Positions 35,715-45,790 are shown, counted from the stretch's first letter. The stretch: 64,000 nucleotides of DNA from Stenotrophomonas nitritireducens (GCF_001700965.1 NZ_CP016756.1:806001-870000), one strand, 5' to 3'. Translations and numbers: made by a program. Notes: generated from the sequence alone by a model not told the origin.

Positions 35715-37775
35715 ATGATCGGCAGTTACAACCAGAGCCTCGTTGTCGTCTCGTTGCTGGTGGCGATACTTGCCGCCTACACCGCTCTGGACATGTCCGC
35801 GCGCGTGGCCAACAGCCAGAGCCGGCGCGCAGCGCGTATCTGGCTGGTGGGCGGCGCAGCAGCCATGGGGCTGGGTATCTGGTCGATGCACTTCATCGGC
35901 ATGCTTGCCTTCAAGCTGCCGATCCCGGTCGGCTACGACCTGCTGCTTACCGGCTGTTCGCTGGCGGCCTCCGTCGCGGCGTCCATGTATGCGCTGTGGC
36001 TGGTGTCGCGGCAGCGGCTGTCGGCCGGACGCCTGCTGGCTGGCGCGGTGCTGATGGGCCTGGGCATCGCCGCCATGCACTACATCGGCATGGCGGCAAT
36101 GCGGATGCAGCCGGGGATCGACTACGACCCAGCGTGGTTCAGCGCCTCGCTGCTGGTCGCCATCGGCGCTTCGGCTGCCGCATTGTGGATAGCGCAGCGC
36201 CTGCGCCATGAGCAGAAACGGCTGGTGCCGATGCGCCTGTTGGCGTCGCTGGTGATGGGCGTGGCCATTGTCGGCATGCATTACACCGGCATGGCCGCCG
36301 CGCGTTTCCCCGCCGGTGCCATGTGCGGTGCCATCAGCGATGGCGGGCTGGATACCCACCTGCTTGCCGGCCTGGTCATCGTCACCACCATCGCCACCCT
36401 GACGGTCGCGCTGCTGGCCTCGGTTTTCGACGGACAGATGCGCCTGCGCACCGGTCTGCTGGCCCATTCACTGGCCAATGCCAACGAAAAATTGGTGCAG
36501 GCCGCCCTGCACGATCCGCTGACCCAGCTGCCCAACCGTGTCCTGCTGCAGGACCGTATCGAGCGTGCCATCGAAAAGGCCGCACGCCGTGAATTCGGGC
36601 TGGCGCTGATGTTCTGTGACCTGGACGGCTTCAAGAACGTCAACGATGCCTACGGCCACCAGCTCGGCGATCGCCTGCTGGTGCAGTTCAGCAGGCGGGT
36701 CGGCGCGCTGCTGCGCAGCCAGGACACCTTTGCCCGGCTCGGCGGCGACGAATTCGTGATCGTGATGGCCATCGATTCACCCGATGACGCTGCATTGATG
36801 GCCGAGCAGATCAGCACCGCCATCAACGAACCGTTCCTGATCGACAACGCCGAGCTGATGGTCAGCACCAGCATCGGCATCGCCCTGTACCCGGAGGACG
36901 CCAGCAGCGAACGCGAGCTGATGGCGCATGCCGATGCGGCGATGTACCACGTCAAGCAGAGCGGGCGGAACAGCCATGCGTTCTTCACCTCGACCATGCA
37001 GGCCGGCACCCGCCAACGCCTGCGCCTGCTGCAAGACCTGCGCCGCGCCATCGCCCGCGACGAACTGCTGCTGCACTACCAGCCCAAGTTCCCGGCCGGC
37101 GGCAACCGTGCCAACGGTGCTGAAGCGCTGCTGCGCTGGAACCACCCGGAACTGGGCATGCTGTCACCGGATGTGTTCATTCCCATCGCCGAGCGCAGCG
37201 GCCTGATCATCCCCATCGGCGAATGGGTGCTGGATGCGGCCTGCGCGCAGCTGCGCGCCTGGCACGATGCCGGCAACGCGGATTGGTCGATGGCGGTCAA
37301 TCTGTCGCCGCTGCAGTTCGCCTCGCCGACCCTGGTGGAGAGCGTGCGCGGTGCCCTGCAGCGGCACGCCCTGGACCCACGCCAGCTGACCCTGGAAGTA
37401 ACCGAAAGCACCGCGATGAAGAACGTGGACGCCAGCCTGCAGATGCTCGAAGCCCTGACCGCGATGGGCGTGCGCATTGCCATCGACGACTTCGGCACTG
37501 GCTATTCCAGCCTGCTCTATCTCAAGCGCATGCCAGCCACCGAGCTGAAGATTGACCGCGCTTTTGTACGCGACCTTGAACACAACGCCGAAGATGCGGC
37601 AATTGTGTCTTCGATCATCGCGCTGGGGCGTTCACTGCAATTGCAGGTGGTTGCCGAAGGCGTGGAAACCGAGGCCCAACGCGAGTTCCTAGGTGCGCTG
37701 GGTTGCGACGTACTGCAGGGCTACCACCTGGGCCGGCCAATGGCAGCAGCGGAGTTCATCAGCTGCAACAGCTGA
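35715..37775 (+). CDS. MHYT-GGDEF-EAL c-di-GMP turnover protein
   Basis: A 686-residue membrane protein. The N-terminal MHYT sensor has seven or so helices and three motif copies, MHFIGM (about 58), MHYIGM (about 121) and MHYTGM (about 188), thought to bind a metal and sense a diatomic gas. A GGDEF domain with intact RLGGDEF (about 341-347) and an EAL domain with intact EALLRW (about 470) follow, including DDFGTGYSSL and the terminal QGYHLGRPM. It could both make and degrade cyclic di-GMP. The ATG at 35715 follows an AGGAAA ribosome-binding site. Confidence 0.93.
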   Translation: MIGSYNQSLVVVSLLVAILAAYTALDMSARVANSQSRRAARIWLVGGAAAMGLGIWSMHFIGMLAFKLPIPVGYDLLLTGCSLAASVAASMYALWLVSRQRLSAGRLLAGAVLMGLGIAAMHYIGMAAMRMQPGIDYDPAWFSASLLVAIGASAAALWIAQRLRHEQKRLVPMRLLASLVMGVAIVGMHYTGMAAARFPAGAMCGAISDGGLDTHLLAGLVIVTTIATLTVALLASVFDGQMRLRTGLLAHSLANANEKLVQAALHDPLTQLPNRVLLQDRIERAIEKAARREFGLALMFCDLDGFKNVNDAYGHQLGDRLLVQFSRRVGALLRSQDTFARLGGDEFVIVMAIDSPDDAALMAEQISTAINEPFLIDNAELMVSTSIGIALYPEDASSERELMAHADAAMYHVKQSGRNSHAFFTSTMQAGTRQRLRLLQDLRRAIARDELLLHYQPKFPAGGNRANGAEALLRWNHPELGMLSPDVFIPIAERSGLIIPIGEWVLDAACAQLRAWHDAGNADWSMAVNLSPLQFASPTLVESVRGALQRHALDPRQLTLEVTESTAMKNVDASLQMLEALTAMGVRIAIDDFGTGYSSLLYLKRMPATELKIDRAFVRDLEHNAEDAAIVSSIIALGRSLQLQVVAEGVETEAQREFLGALGCDVLQGYHLGRPMAAAEFISCNS

Positions 37776-37815
37776 AGCGCACCTTTTTTTGTGGGAGCGG
37801 CATAAGCCGCGAAAC

Positions 37816-38023
37816 GTAGTGCCGAGCCATGCTCGGCAGGGGCTTTCCCAAAATTCCGTCAGCGGTTGTAGGAGCGGCGTAAGCCGCGAAGCTGGTGGAT
37901 CACCATATCCCAGGGCAAATAATCACGGAAACGACGTCAGCTTCGCGGCTGACGCCGCTCCTACAAATGCCGTCGGCCGACGTATTGCCGGGAAGGCTTC
38001 TGCCGAGCATGGCTCGGCACTAC
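37816..38023. repeat. Composite SMAG/REP module, copy 2
   Basis: A forward SMAG (37816-37838), a forward GTAGGAGCGGC hairpin (about 37867), a reverse hairpin (about 37942) and a reverse SMAG (38001-38023) make a 208-bp unit. The gap 37776-38322 contains only these repeats and the cyo terminator. Confidence 0.85.
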
Positions 38024-38053
38024 ACATACGTCTTAGGCACAAGCGACGAAACG

Positions 38054-38261
38054 GTAGTGCCGAGCCATGCTCGGCAAGGGGCTTTCCCACAATTTTGTCA
38101 GCGGTTGTAGGAGCGGCGTAAGCCGCGAAGCTGGTGGATCAACGGATCCCGGGGCAATGATCTCGGAATGGTTATCGGCTTCGCGGCTTACGCCGCTCCT
38201 ACAAATGTCGTCGGCCGACGCATTGCCGGGAAAGCTTCTGCCGAGCATGGCTCGGCACTAC
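38054..38261. repeat. Composite SMAG/REP module, copy 3
   Basis: It has the same 208-bp structure and mostly the same sequence as copy 2, 30 bp further on, with a forward SMAG at 38054-38076 and a reverse SMAG at 38239-38261. Confidence 0.85.
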
Positions 38262-38270
38262 ACAAAAAAA

Positions 38271-38300
38271 AACAAAGGCCGCCTTGCGGCGGCCTTTGTT
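38271..38300 (-). terminator. Rho-independent terminator of the cyo operon
   Basis: A perfect 13-bp stem (AACAAAGGCCGCC and its complement) with the 4-nt loop TTGC lies 22 nt after the cyoD stop. On the minus strand it is followed by TTTTTTTGTG. Confidence 0.92.
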
Positions 38301-38322
38301 GTGCATCAAGCGATCAAGCCGC

Positions 38323-38661
38323 TCAGTGCATCATGTGGTGGTTCATGTTGTACATGACCCACAACGTGCCCAGCACGATGATGCCGATCACCACCAGGGT
38401 GAACATGCCGGCATTGACGTTCCAGCGCGCGGACGAGGAACGGTCCAGGTGCAGGAAGAACACCAGGTGCACCAGCAGCTGCAGGATGCCTGCAACCACC
38501 ACCACCGCACCGGTGGCGAAGGTCGACATGCCACCGCTCATCACCACCCAGAACGGGATGATGGTGAGCACCGCGGCCAGCACGAAGCCGATCAGGTAAG
38601 ACTTGACGCTGCCGTGGCTTTCGCCAGCGGCACCGTGTGCATGATTGTCATGTGCGGACAT
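38323..38661 (-). CDS. cyoD: Cytochrome bo ubiquinol oxidase subunit IV
   Basis: A 112-residue protein with three membrane helices (about 20-40, 48-68 and 82-102) that assists assembly of the terminal oxidase. The N-terminus ([18 protein letters not shown]) and C-terminus (NMNHHMMH) are His-rich. Its start overlaps the cyoC stop by 1 nt. It is the last gene of the operon; cyoE (haem O synthase) does not follow, as it does in E. coli. Confidence 0.94.
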   Translation of the reverse strand: MSAHDNHAHGAAGESHGSVKSYLIGFVLAAVLTIIPFWVVMSGGMSTFATGAVVVVAGILQLLVHLVFFLHLDRSSSARWNVNAGMFTLVVIGIIVLGTLWVMYNMNHHMMH

Positions 38662-39299
38662 TACATCGCTCCCGACAGATAAACGACAGAGAACACGCCA
38701 ATCCAGACCAGATCCAGGAAGTGCCAGAACAGGCTCAGGCACGCCATGCGGGTCTTGTTGCGCTGGGTCAGGCCATCCTGCTTGAGCTGGATGAACATCA
38801 CCGCCAACCACAGCAAGCCGGCGGTCACGTGCAGGCCGTGGGTACCGACCAGGGCGAAGAACGCCGACAGGAAGGCACTCTTGTCCGGACCGTTGCCGTT
38901 GTGGATCAGGTGGTTGAACTCCCAGATTTCCATGCCCATGAAGCCGGCACCCAGCAGCCAGGTGATGGCCAGCCAGAAGAACATCAGGCCCTTCCTGGAC
39001 TGGTGCATGGCGATCATGCCCAGGCCGAAGGTCAGCGAGGACACCAGCAGCAACGCGGTTTCCCATGCCACGAACGGCAGTTCGAACAGGTCCTTCGGAC
39101 CCGGGCCGCCATTGGTACCACCAGACAACACAACGTAGGTCACGAACAGGGTGGCGAAGATGAGCAGATCGCTCATCAGGTACACCCAGAAACCGAAGAC
39201 GGTGTTCTCGCTGGTGTCGTGATGCTCGTGATGATCATCGCCATGGCCCGCCGCGTGAGCGGCGGTACCGTGGGTCATCGTGTGGGCGTTCGTGCTCAT
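38661..39299 (-). CDS. cyoC: Cytochrome bo ubiquinol oxidase subunit III
   Basis: A 212-residue protein with five membrane helices. It is a haem-copper oxidase subunit III family member, with [18 protein letters not shown] near residue 35 and [14 protein letters not shown]. The N-terminal 28 residues are His-rich ([14 protein letters not shown]). It overlaps cyoB by 4 nt. Confidence 0.96.
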   Translation of the reverse strand: MSTNAHTMTHGTAAHAAGHGDDHHEHHDTSENTVFGFWVYLMSDLLIFATLFVTYVVLSGGTNGGPGPKDLFELPFVAWETALLLVSSLTFGLGMIAMHQSRKGLMFFWLAITWLLGAGFMGMEIWEFNHLIHNGNGPDKSAFLSAFFALVGTHGLHVTAGLLWLAVMFIQLKQDGLTQRNKTRMACLSLFWHFLDLVWIGVFSVVYLSGAM

Positions 39300-41299
39300 G
39301 CCTTCACCTCGGTCTTCACCAAGCCCTGAGCTTCCAGGTGCTTACGGTGCTCGTTCTCGATACGTTCCACTTCGGCAGCCGGCACCCAGTAATCCACGTC
39401 CTTGTCGAAGGTACGGTAGATGAAGGTGGCGATCATGCCGACCAGGCCGATGATGGCCAGCAACCAGATGTGCCAGACCATCGCAAAACCCAGCACCAGG
39501 CTGAACGCGCCGATGACAACGCCGGTGCCAGTGTTCTTCGGCATGTGGATGTCGCTGTACTTGGCCGGCTTCTGCCAGGCTTCGCCGCGCTGCTTGCGGT
39601 GCCAGAATTCGTCCAGCTCCTCACCCTTGGGCAGGGTGGCGAAGTTGTAGAACTGCACCGGGGAAGCGGTCTCCCACTCCAGGGTACGGGCATCCCACGG
39701 ATCGCCGGTGAGGTCGACATTCTTCTTGCGGTCGCGGATGGACACGGCGATCTGGATCACCTGGCACAGGATGCCCACGGCGATGATCGCAGCACCAATG
39801 GCGGCAACGATGAAGAACGGCTGGTAGTCCATGTTCGGGTAGCTCTGCATGCGACGCGTAGCACCCATGAAGCCCAGTGCGTACAGCGGCATGAAGGCCA
39901 CGTAGAAGCCGATGAACCAGCCCCAGAACGCACGCTTGCCCCAGGTTTCATTCAAGGTGAAGCCGAACATCTTCGGCCACCAGTAAGTGATACCGGCAAA
40001 CATGCCGAACACCACGCCGCCGATGATGACGTTGTGGAAGTGGGCAATCAGGAACAGCGAGTTGTGCAGCACGAAGTCGATGGCCGGGATCGCCAACATC
40101 ACGCCGGTCATGCCGCCGATGGTGAAGGTGACCATGAAGCCGATGGTCCACAACACCGGCGAGGTGAAGTGCACGCGGCCGCGGTACATCGTGAACAGCC
40201 AGTTGAAGATCTTCACGCCGGTCGGGATCGAGATGATCATCGTCGTGATGCCGAAGAAGGCATTGACGTTGGCACCCGAGCCCATGGTGAAGAAGTGGTG
40301 CAACCACACCAGGAACGACAGCACACCGATCGCACAGGTGGCGTAGACCATGCCCTTGTAACCGAACAGGGTCTTGCGCGAGAACGTGGCGATCACTTCA
40401 GAGAACACACCAAATGCCGGCAGCACCAGGATGTAGACCTCCGGGTGACCCCAGATCCAGATCAGGTTGATGTACAGCATGGCGTTGCCGCCACCATCGT
40501 TGGTGAAGAAGTGCGTACCCAGGTAACGATCCAGGGTCAGCAGCACCAGGGTGATGGTCAGCACCGGGAACGCAGCGATGATCAGCAGGTTGGTGACCAG
40601 GGCGGTCCAGCTGAACACCGGCATGTGCATCAGCTTCATGCCCGGGCTACGCATCTTGAGGATGGTGATGAAGAAGTTGATACCGCTCAGTGTGGTACCC
40701 AGGCCGGAGACCTGCAGCGCCCAGATGTAGTAATCCATACCTACGCTTGGACTGTATTCCAACCCCGACAAGGGCGGGAACGCCAGCCAACCGGTCGCGG
40801 CGAACTCACCGATCCACAGCGAGATCATCATCAGGCCGCAGCCTGCGACGAACAGCCAGAAGCTCAGCGAGTTCAGGAACGGGAAGGCAACGTCGCGCGC
40901 ACCAATCTGCAGCGGCACCACCAGGTTCATCAAACCGGTGATCAGCGGCATGGCCACGAAGAAGATCATGATCACGCCGTGGGCGGTGAAGATCTGGTCG
41001 TAGTGGTGGGGCGGCAGATAGCCTTCGGCGCCGCCGGCGGCAACCGCCTGCTGGGCACGCATCATGATCGCGTCGGAGAAGCCGCGCAGCAGCATCACGA
41101 ACGCCACGATCAGGTACATCGCGCCGATCTTCTTGTGGTCCACCGAGGTGAACCACTCCTTCCACAGGTAGCCCCACAGCTTGAACTTGGTGACCGCGGC
41201 TACAACAGCCAGGCCGCCCAGCATCGCGCCGATGAGGGTGGAGAGCACGATGGGATCGTGCGGCAGTGAATCAAGAGAGAGTTTTCCAAGCATCGTCAT
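39296..41299 (-). CDS. cyoB: Cytochrome bo ubiquinol oxidase subunit I
   Basis: A 667-residue catalytic subunit of the quinol oxidase. It reduces O2 to water at a haem o/CuB centre and pumps protons. The haem and CuB ligands are visible in [26 protein letters not shown], the double His WLHHFF and [10 protein letters not shown]. It is very similar to E. coli CyoB throughout. Two starts are possible: the ATG at 41299 (4-nt overlap with cyoA), or the ATG two codons later (41293), which matches the E. coli N-terminus better and is better spaced from GGGAG. Confidence 0.98.
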   Translation of the reverse strand: MTMLGKLSLDSLPHDPIVLSTLIGAMLGGLAVVAAVTKFKLWGYLWKEWFTSVDHKKIGAMYLIVAFVMLLRGFSDAIMMRAQQAVAAGGAEGYLPPHHYDQIFTAHGVIMIFFVAMPLITGLMNLVVPLQIGARDVAFPFLNSLSFWLFVAGCGLMMISLWIGEFAATGWLAFPPLSGLEYSPSVGMDYYIWALQVSGLGTTLSGINFFITILKMRSPGMKLMHMPVFSWTALVTNLLIIAAFPVLTITLVLLTLDRYLGTHFFTNDGGGNAMLYINLIWIWGHPEVYILVLPAFGVFSEVIATFSRKTLFGYKGMVYATCAIGVLSFLVWLHHFFTMGSGANVNAFFGITTMIISIPTGVKIFNWLFTMYRGRVHFTSPVLWTIGFMVTFTIGGMTGVMLAIPAIDFVLHNSLFLIAHFHNVIIGGVVFGMFAGITYWWPKMFGFTLNETWGKRAFWGWFIGFYVAFMPLYALGFMGATRRMQSYPNMDYQPFFIVAAIGAAIIAVGILCQVIQIAVSIRDRKKNVDLTGDPWDARTLEWETASPVQFYNFATLPKGEELDEFWHRKQRGEAWQKPAKYSDIHMPKNTGTGVVIGAFSLVLGFAMVWHIWLLAIIGLVGMIATFIYRTFDKDVDYWVPAAEVERIENEHRKHLEAQGLVKTEVKA

Positions 41300-42411
41300 T
41301 CTCCCGAGGTGCCGTGGCCGGCATGTGCGGCTTCGGCGGGCTCGTTGGCATTGTGACCGGCGTGGCCGTCAGCCTCGGCGGCAGCAGGAGCAGCGGCGGC
41401 AGGAGCAGCGTGGCTCATCGCCGCGTGGTCCATTGCGTCATGGCCCATGGCAGCATGGTCCAAGGCTTCAGCCTGCATCGCCTCGTGGCCTGCGCCCTCG
41501 TGCGACATCTTCTTGCCATCGTGCTTCATGCCGAAGTGGTGGTTCTCACCGGCGTGCTTGGCAATGATGGTGTCGAACAGGCCCTTTTCAGTGCTGCCGT
41601 AATAGGTCACCGGGTACCAGTCGTGGTTCTTCTCGGCGCCCAGTTCGGCGAAGGACTTCTGGTCCAGCACCTTGGCGTCGCCACGGACCTTGGCCAACCA
41701 GGCCTGGTATTCCTCGTTGCTCACCGCATGCGCGGTGAAATGCATCTTGCTGAAGCCGGCGCCGCTGTAATGCGAGGACAGGCCTTCATAGCTGCCCGCT
41801 TCGTTGGCAACCAGATGCAGCTTGGTCTCCATGCCGGCCATCGAGTAGATCATGCTGCCCAGATGCGGAATGAAGAACGCGTTCATCACCGTATCGGCGG
41901 TGATCTTGAAGTTCAGCGGAGCGTCGACCGGGAAGGTCAGCTCGTTGACCACGGCGATGTTCTCTTCCGGGTAGACGAACAGCCACTTCCAGTCCAGCGA
42001 GATCGCTTCGATCACCACCGGCTTGGTATCGGACTCCAGCGGCTTGTACGGATCCAGCGCGTGCGAAGAACGCCAGGTCAGCACGGCCAGGACCAGGATG
42101 ATCATGCACGGGATCGACCAGACCACCACTTCGATGGCGGTGGAGTGAGACCAGTTGGGCTCGTAACGGGCCTTGGTGTTGGATGCGCGGTATTTCCACG
42201 CGAACACCAGCGTCAGCACGATCACCGGAATGACCACCAGCAGCATCAGCACCGTACAGGTGATCAGCAGCGTGAGTTCGTCCCGGGCGATCTGGCCCTT
42301 GGGGTCAAACAAGGCCCAGTCGCAGCCCGTCATCATGACGGCCATAGCGACAATGAGGCCCGGACGCAAAAAGCGTCCAAGAGTTTTCAACGGAATCATC
42401 GGTCGATCCAA
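41296..42411 (-). CDS. cyoA: Cytochrome bo ubiquinol oxidase subunit II with His/Met-rich C-terminal tail
   Basis: A 371-residue lipoprotein-type subunit II (E. coli: 315). A lipobox (VMMTGC at about 25-30) is followed by two membrane helices and a cupredoxin domain without the CuA ligands ([21 protein letters not shown]), typical of quinol oxidases. The last 80 or so residues form an extra tail rich in His, Met, Ala and Glu ([17 protein letters not shown], then repeats such as [16 protein letters not shown]). The tail would lie in the periplasm and could bind copper or another metal. It is the first gene of cyoABCD. Confidence 0.95.
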   Translation of the reverse strand: MDRPMIPLKTLGRFLRPGLIVAMAVMMTGCDWALFDPKGQIARDELTLLITCTVLMLLVVIPVIVLTLVFAWKYRASNTKARYEPNWSHSTAIEVVVWSIPCMIILVLAVLTWRSSHALDPYKPLESDTKPVVIEAISLDWKWLFVYPEENIAVVNELTFPVDAPLNFKITADTVMNAFFIPHLGSMIYSMAGMETKLHLVANEAGSYEGLSSHYSGAGFSKMHFTAHAVSNEEYQAWLAKVRGDAKVLDQKSFAELGAEKNHDWYPVTYYGSTEKGLFDTIIAKHAGENHHFGMKHDGKKMSHEGAGHEAMQAEALDHAAMGHDAMDHAAMSHAAPAAAAPAAAEADGHAGHNANEPAEAAHAGHGTSGE

Positions 42412-43080
42412 TTGCGAGGGAGAGCCGTACCTGGCAAGCCGCTACATGCGAACGCAAACAAGCGCCCGGGGATTGCCCGCCGGGGAGACATGTGGGGGGT
42501 TGTCAGATTTCAGCGCAGTAATTTTAGGCCTTCACGCACTACTTAAGAAAGGTATTGACAATGATTTCGCGCAGTAAAAGCCGTCATCGGCATGCGACAC
42601 GTTGTCGCACCTGCGCGCGCCTGCAGCGCGCGGCGACATCTTCGATGCGACTTTGCTGAATACCACTCTTTGACAACGACAACGCATTCAGCCCCGGTAA
42701 CCCGGGTAAGCGCAGCGCACCCGGGAAGCGCGTCAGCCTTCGACCAAGAACCCGCGCTGTTGCTGCCATTCTCCGCTGGCAAGCCAGCTACAACACCCGA
42801 CAGCGCTGCTTGCCCGGGCCACGAACCATGGGATATCCGGGTTTTCACGCCCTCGACGCCGGTAAACCGCGTCGCCCCTTCACGCTTCATCCATTGACTG
42901 AAACGTTCAGCAGCCTGGATCGGCCACGCCGGCAACGCGACGACATCGGCTGGCGGCAACCAAGGGTGCGCCCGTCTCTCCAACCCAGGACGTTCATCGC
43001 GTTCATTGCCGAGCCGGCATACGCGGAAGAGCCACCTTTATAGGAGTAGATCCGTAGCAGCCGGAGGCCACGCAAAGAAA
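42412..43080. other. Intergenic region upstream of cyoA, no convincing gene
   Basis: About 670 bases contain the cyo promoter region (AT-rich near 42500-42570). They also hold a CCCGGGT/ACCCGGG inverted repeat at 42701-42725 around AAGCGCAGCGC, a type of intergenic palindrome common in these genomes. A 146-codon open frame at 42543-42983 (minus) has no ribosome-binding site or family resemblance and is probably repeat-derived. Confidence 0.5.
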
Positions 43081-43101
43081 AGGCCCGCGCAAGGCGGGCC
43101 T
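43081..43101 (-). terminator. Terminator of tRNA-Thr
   Basis: An 8-bp stem AGGCCCGC/GCGGGCCT with a 5-nt loop is followed on the minus strand by TTTTCTTT, 6 nt after the tRNA 3' end. Confidence 0.88.
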
Positions 43102-43106
43102 GATCT

Positions 43107-43182
43107 TGGTGCCGGAAATAGGAATCGAACCTACGACCTACGCATTACGAATGCGCCGCTCTACCAACTGAGCTATTCCGGC
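43107..43182 (-). tRNA. tRNA-Thr, anticodon CGU
   Basis: The 76-nt cloverleaf has acceptor arms GCCGGAA/TTCCGGC, a D-arm with AGCTCAGTTGGTAGAGC, an anticodon loop TTCGTAA (anticodon CGT, reading ACG codons) and a T-arm with GGTTCGATTCC. The 3' CCA is encoded. Confidence 0.97.
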
Positions 43183-43351
43183 GAAGGCGCGAATTGTAGG
43201 CAAAGCGGCCCCCTCCGGTCAATCGCCCGTTCACATGAGACGCGCGCGGGCCCCAGACGGCGTTCACGCCCCCCTGCGGAGCGGAGCTGGGCCAGCAACC
43301 CGCGCGGTAGTGGCGAGCGAGCGTGGTGTGGCGCAAACCGCCCCGCCCCAC

Positions 43352-44245
43352 CTACAACCCCAACCGGCGCGCCGCCGCAAGCCGATACGCCCGCAACCGC
43401 GCATGCAGCATCGGGTCACCCGCAAAGCCTATCCCCGCCGGCAGCAAGGCCGGGTCGAAGGCCAGTTTGCGCTGGCTGGACTGGTGCGGCAGCAGGCGCT
43501 CCAGCCAGATATGGCCGAGCGCGAAGGATGGCGAGGCCGGGTCCCAGGCGCGGGTGATGTCGGTCGAGTCCTCGCCTTCCGGCACCGGGGTGAACAGCAA
43601 TACGAACACCACGTGGCCCTTGGCGAGTTCGCCGCGCATGCGCCTGTCCAGGTAGTCCGCGCCCTCCGGCGCCGCGCGGGCCACGTAAGGCCGTGTCGGG
43701 TGCACACTGAGCCGGCCTATGCGCGCATGCCCGTCCGGCGCGATCAGCCGGTAGGCGTGCAGCATGTGGTAGTCCAAGGCACTGAAACTGCTGCTGACCG
43801 CGGCCGCGCGCAAGGCCTCGAAGCGGGCTGCGGCCGGGTTGCCGGCCAGGTGCGCGGCCCACAGCGTGGGTGAGCGTTCGCGTTGATTGGCTGCATTCAA
43901 GAATGCGAGAAACGCTTCCGGCTCGCTCGCCGGAAAGCCTTGCAGCGAATGCCCCACTAGCACCATCGCCGCCTTGTTGCCGATCCGCAGGGCCAGCCCG
44001 CGCGGTTCCGCTGCGGGGCTGCGCTGGTCGATGTGCGGGTTGCCGCTGGAATTTGAAAAGCGCGCCAGTACGCGCACGTCCTCGCCACCAAATACCGCCG
44101 CCATGCAGAACTGCGGCGCGGTGGAAGTGGCACGGAAGTGCCCTTCCACCAGCAGCCCGCGCGCATGGTTGACCCTGCCGCCGCCAGCAATCTTCGCACC
44201 GGTCTGCAAAGCGCCGACCAGGGCCTGGGACATGTCTGTCGCCAT
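43352..44245 (-). CDS. Catalase-related haem peroxidase (SrpA-like)
   Basis: A 297-residue protein with the reduced catalase core typical of catalase-related peroxidases. Visible are NHARGLLVEGHF (position of the catalytic His), VRVLARFSNSSGNPHIDQRS and GLALRI in the N-terminal half. The C-terminal signature FDPALLPAGIGFAGDPMLHAR is followed by LRAY, with the proximal Tyr. It probably reduces peroxides using organic donors. A good ribosome-binding site (GGGAGG, 8 nt spacing) precedes the ATG at 44245. It is the last gene of the GMC, aldehyde dehydrogenase and peroxidase set. Confidence 0.82.
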   Translation of the reverse strand: MATDMSQALVGALQTGAKIAGGGRVNHARGLLVEGHFRATSTAPQFCMAAVFGGEDVRVLARFSNSSGNPHIDQRSPAAEPRGLALRIGNKAAMVLVGHSLQGFPASEPEAFLAFLNAANQRERSPTLWAAHLAGNPAAARFEALRAAAVSSSFSALDYHMLHAYRLIAPDGHARIGRLSVHPTRPYVARAAPEGADYLDRRMRGELAKGHVVFVLLFTPVPEGEDSTDITRAWDPASPSFALGHIWLERLLPHQSSQRKLAFDPALLPAGIGFAGDPMLHARLRAYRLAAARRLGL

Positions 44246-44308
44246 CGCCGTGTCCTCCCGCCATAACGCCGTGGCAGCAAACAGCAGCTCGCGGACGTAC
44301 AGTATTGA

Positions 44309-45790
44309 TCAACGCTCGCCCACGCCGGGGTGCAGCGCGATGTGTTTGTATTCGAGAAAATCTTCCAGGGCCGCCAATCCATTGAGCCGCCCCAATCCGG
44401 ACTGTTTGAAGCCGCCCTCCTCCGTGCCGTCGAACACCCGCGCCCAGTCGTTGATCCAGACCGAGCCGGCATCAAGCGCTTCGGCCACGCGCAATGCGCG
44501 GTCGACATCGCGCGTCCACACGCTGGCAGCCAGGCCGTATTCGTTGTCGTTGGCCAGCCGCACCGCCTGCGCTTCATCACTGAAGCGTTGCAGGGTGAGC
44601 ACCGGGCCGAAGGTTTCCTGCTGGATGATGTCCAAGGCGTTGTCGAACACCTCCAGCAGGGCCGGCCGGAAGAACGCGCCCTTGCGTAGCGGCCCGCTGG
44701 TGATGGGGCCACCGCGTTCCACCACCGCCGCGCCGGCGCCGATGGCGTTTTCCACCACCGCATCCACCCGCTCGACGTTGGCGCGATCAATCAACGGCCC
44801 CATGTCGCTGCCGGGGTCGGCCGCAGGACCCACTCTGACCGCGCGCAGCCGTGCTGCCATGCCATCACGCACCGCGTCGTAGATGGCGTCGTGCACCAGC
44901 AGGCGCGAGCCGGTCATGCAGAACTGTCCACTGAACACCGTCAGCGCCTTTTCGAGCATGGGCAGCGCCTGCTGCAGGTCCGCGTCTTCGAACAGGATCA
45001 TCGGCGTCTTGCCCCCCAGCTCCATGCCAAAGCGTTTGAGATGCCTGGCACCGGTGCTGCTGATTGCACGCCCGGTGCGCGTGGAGCCGGTAAAGCTCAC
45101 CACCGGCACATCCGGCGTATCCACCAGATAGCTGGAACCCTCGGGCCCGCTTTCAAAGAATAGATTGATTACCCCGCGCGGCAAGGACGTCGCCTCGCCC
45201 ATGATCCTGGCCATCAGGCTGGCGGTCTGGGCCACCTGCGCCGGCAGTTTGATCACCGTGGTGCAGCCAGCCGCCAACGCCGGCGCAAGCGAACGGATGG
45301 TGAGCACTACCGGTGAATTCCACGGCGCAATCACCGCTGCCACACCCATGGGCTGGCGCAATATCATCGACACCCGGCCAGGCTTGGGCCGCAATGCGCG
45401 GCCCGTTTCCAGCAGCGCCGTCGCCGCCGAATAGCGCAGCTTGCTTGGCACCATGTCCAGTTCGAACGCCGCTTCTGCCGCTACCTTGCCGTTCTCCAAC
45501 GACAGAATCTCCATCAACCGACCGCGGTTGCGTTCAAATGCCTGCGCCATTTCTTCCAGCACGCGTGCGCGCAGTTCGTGATCATGCGCCCACAGGCTGT
45601 GCTGGAAGGCCTGTGAGGCGGCGGTCACCGCCGCCATCGCTGCCGCACGGCCGTTGTCCGGATAGCTGCCGATCACCTGGTAGGTGGCCGGGTCTATCGA
45701 TTCCCTGAGCACGCCGTCAAAGCGCGGAATGCCGTTGATCCAATTGGCTGCGCGGCGCAATTGGCCAGGTGGGTGAGTTGCCCCGCTCAT
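44309..45790 (-). CDS. NAD(P)-dependent aldehyde dehydrogenase
   Basis: A 493-residue ALDH-superfamily enzyme that oxidises an aldehyde to an acid. The catalytic Glu is in MELGGKTP (about 257) and the nucleophilic Cys in GQFCMTGSR (about 289). Cofactor-binding APWNSPVV and VVSFTGSTRTGR are also present. GGAGG lies 5 nt before the ATG. It starts 19 nt after the small membrane protein gene and is followed 63 nt later by the catalase-like gene, so it likely belongs to one operon with the GMC oxidoreductase. Confidence 0.93.
   Translation of the reverse strand: MSGATHPPGQLRRAANWINGIPRFDGVLRESIDPATYQVIGSYPDNGRAAAMAAVTAASQAFQHSLWAHDHELRARVLEEMAQAFERNRGRLMEILSLENGKVAAEAAFELDMVPSKLRYSAATALLETGRALRPKPGRVSMILRQPMGVAAVIAPWNSPVVLTIRSLAPALAAGCTTVIKLPAQVAQTASLMARIMGEATSLPRGVINLFFESGPEGSSYLVDTPDVPVVSFTGSTRTGRAISSTGARHLKRFGMELGGKTPMILFEDADLQQALPMLEKALTVFSGQFCMTGSRLLVHDAIYDAVRDGMAARLRAVRVGPAADPGSDMGPLIDRANVERVDAVVENAIGAGAAVVERGGPITSGPLRKGAFFRPALLEVFDNALDIIQQETFGPVLTLQRFSDEAQAVRLANDNEYGLAASVWTRDVDRALRVAEALDAGSVWINDWARVFDGTEEGGFKQSGLGRLNGLAALEDFLEYKHIALHPGVGER

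Noticed and set aside
35583..36467. N-terminal extension of RadA on the minus strand (open to 36467)
   Set aside because: RadA proteins start with MAKTR just before the zinc finger, and the extension lies opposite the well-supported MHYT-GGDEF-EAL gene.
7719..38261. Insertion sequence or transposase
   Set aside because: Terminal inverted repeats are present in the SMAG modules, but no transposase frame lies inside or next to any of them. They are listed as non-autonomous repeats.
42543..42983. 146-codon minus-strand frame upstream of cyoA
   Set aside because: No ribosome-binding site or recognisable domain, and it spans a CCCGGGT/ACCCGGG intergenic palindrome. I cannot support it as a gene.
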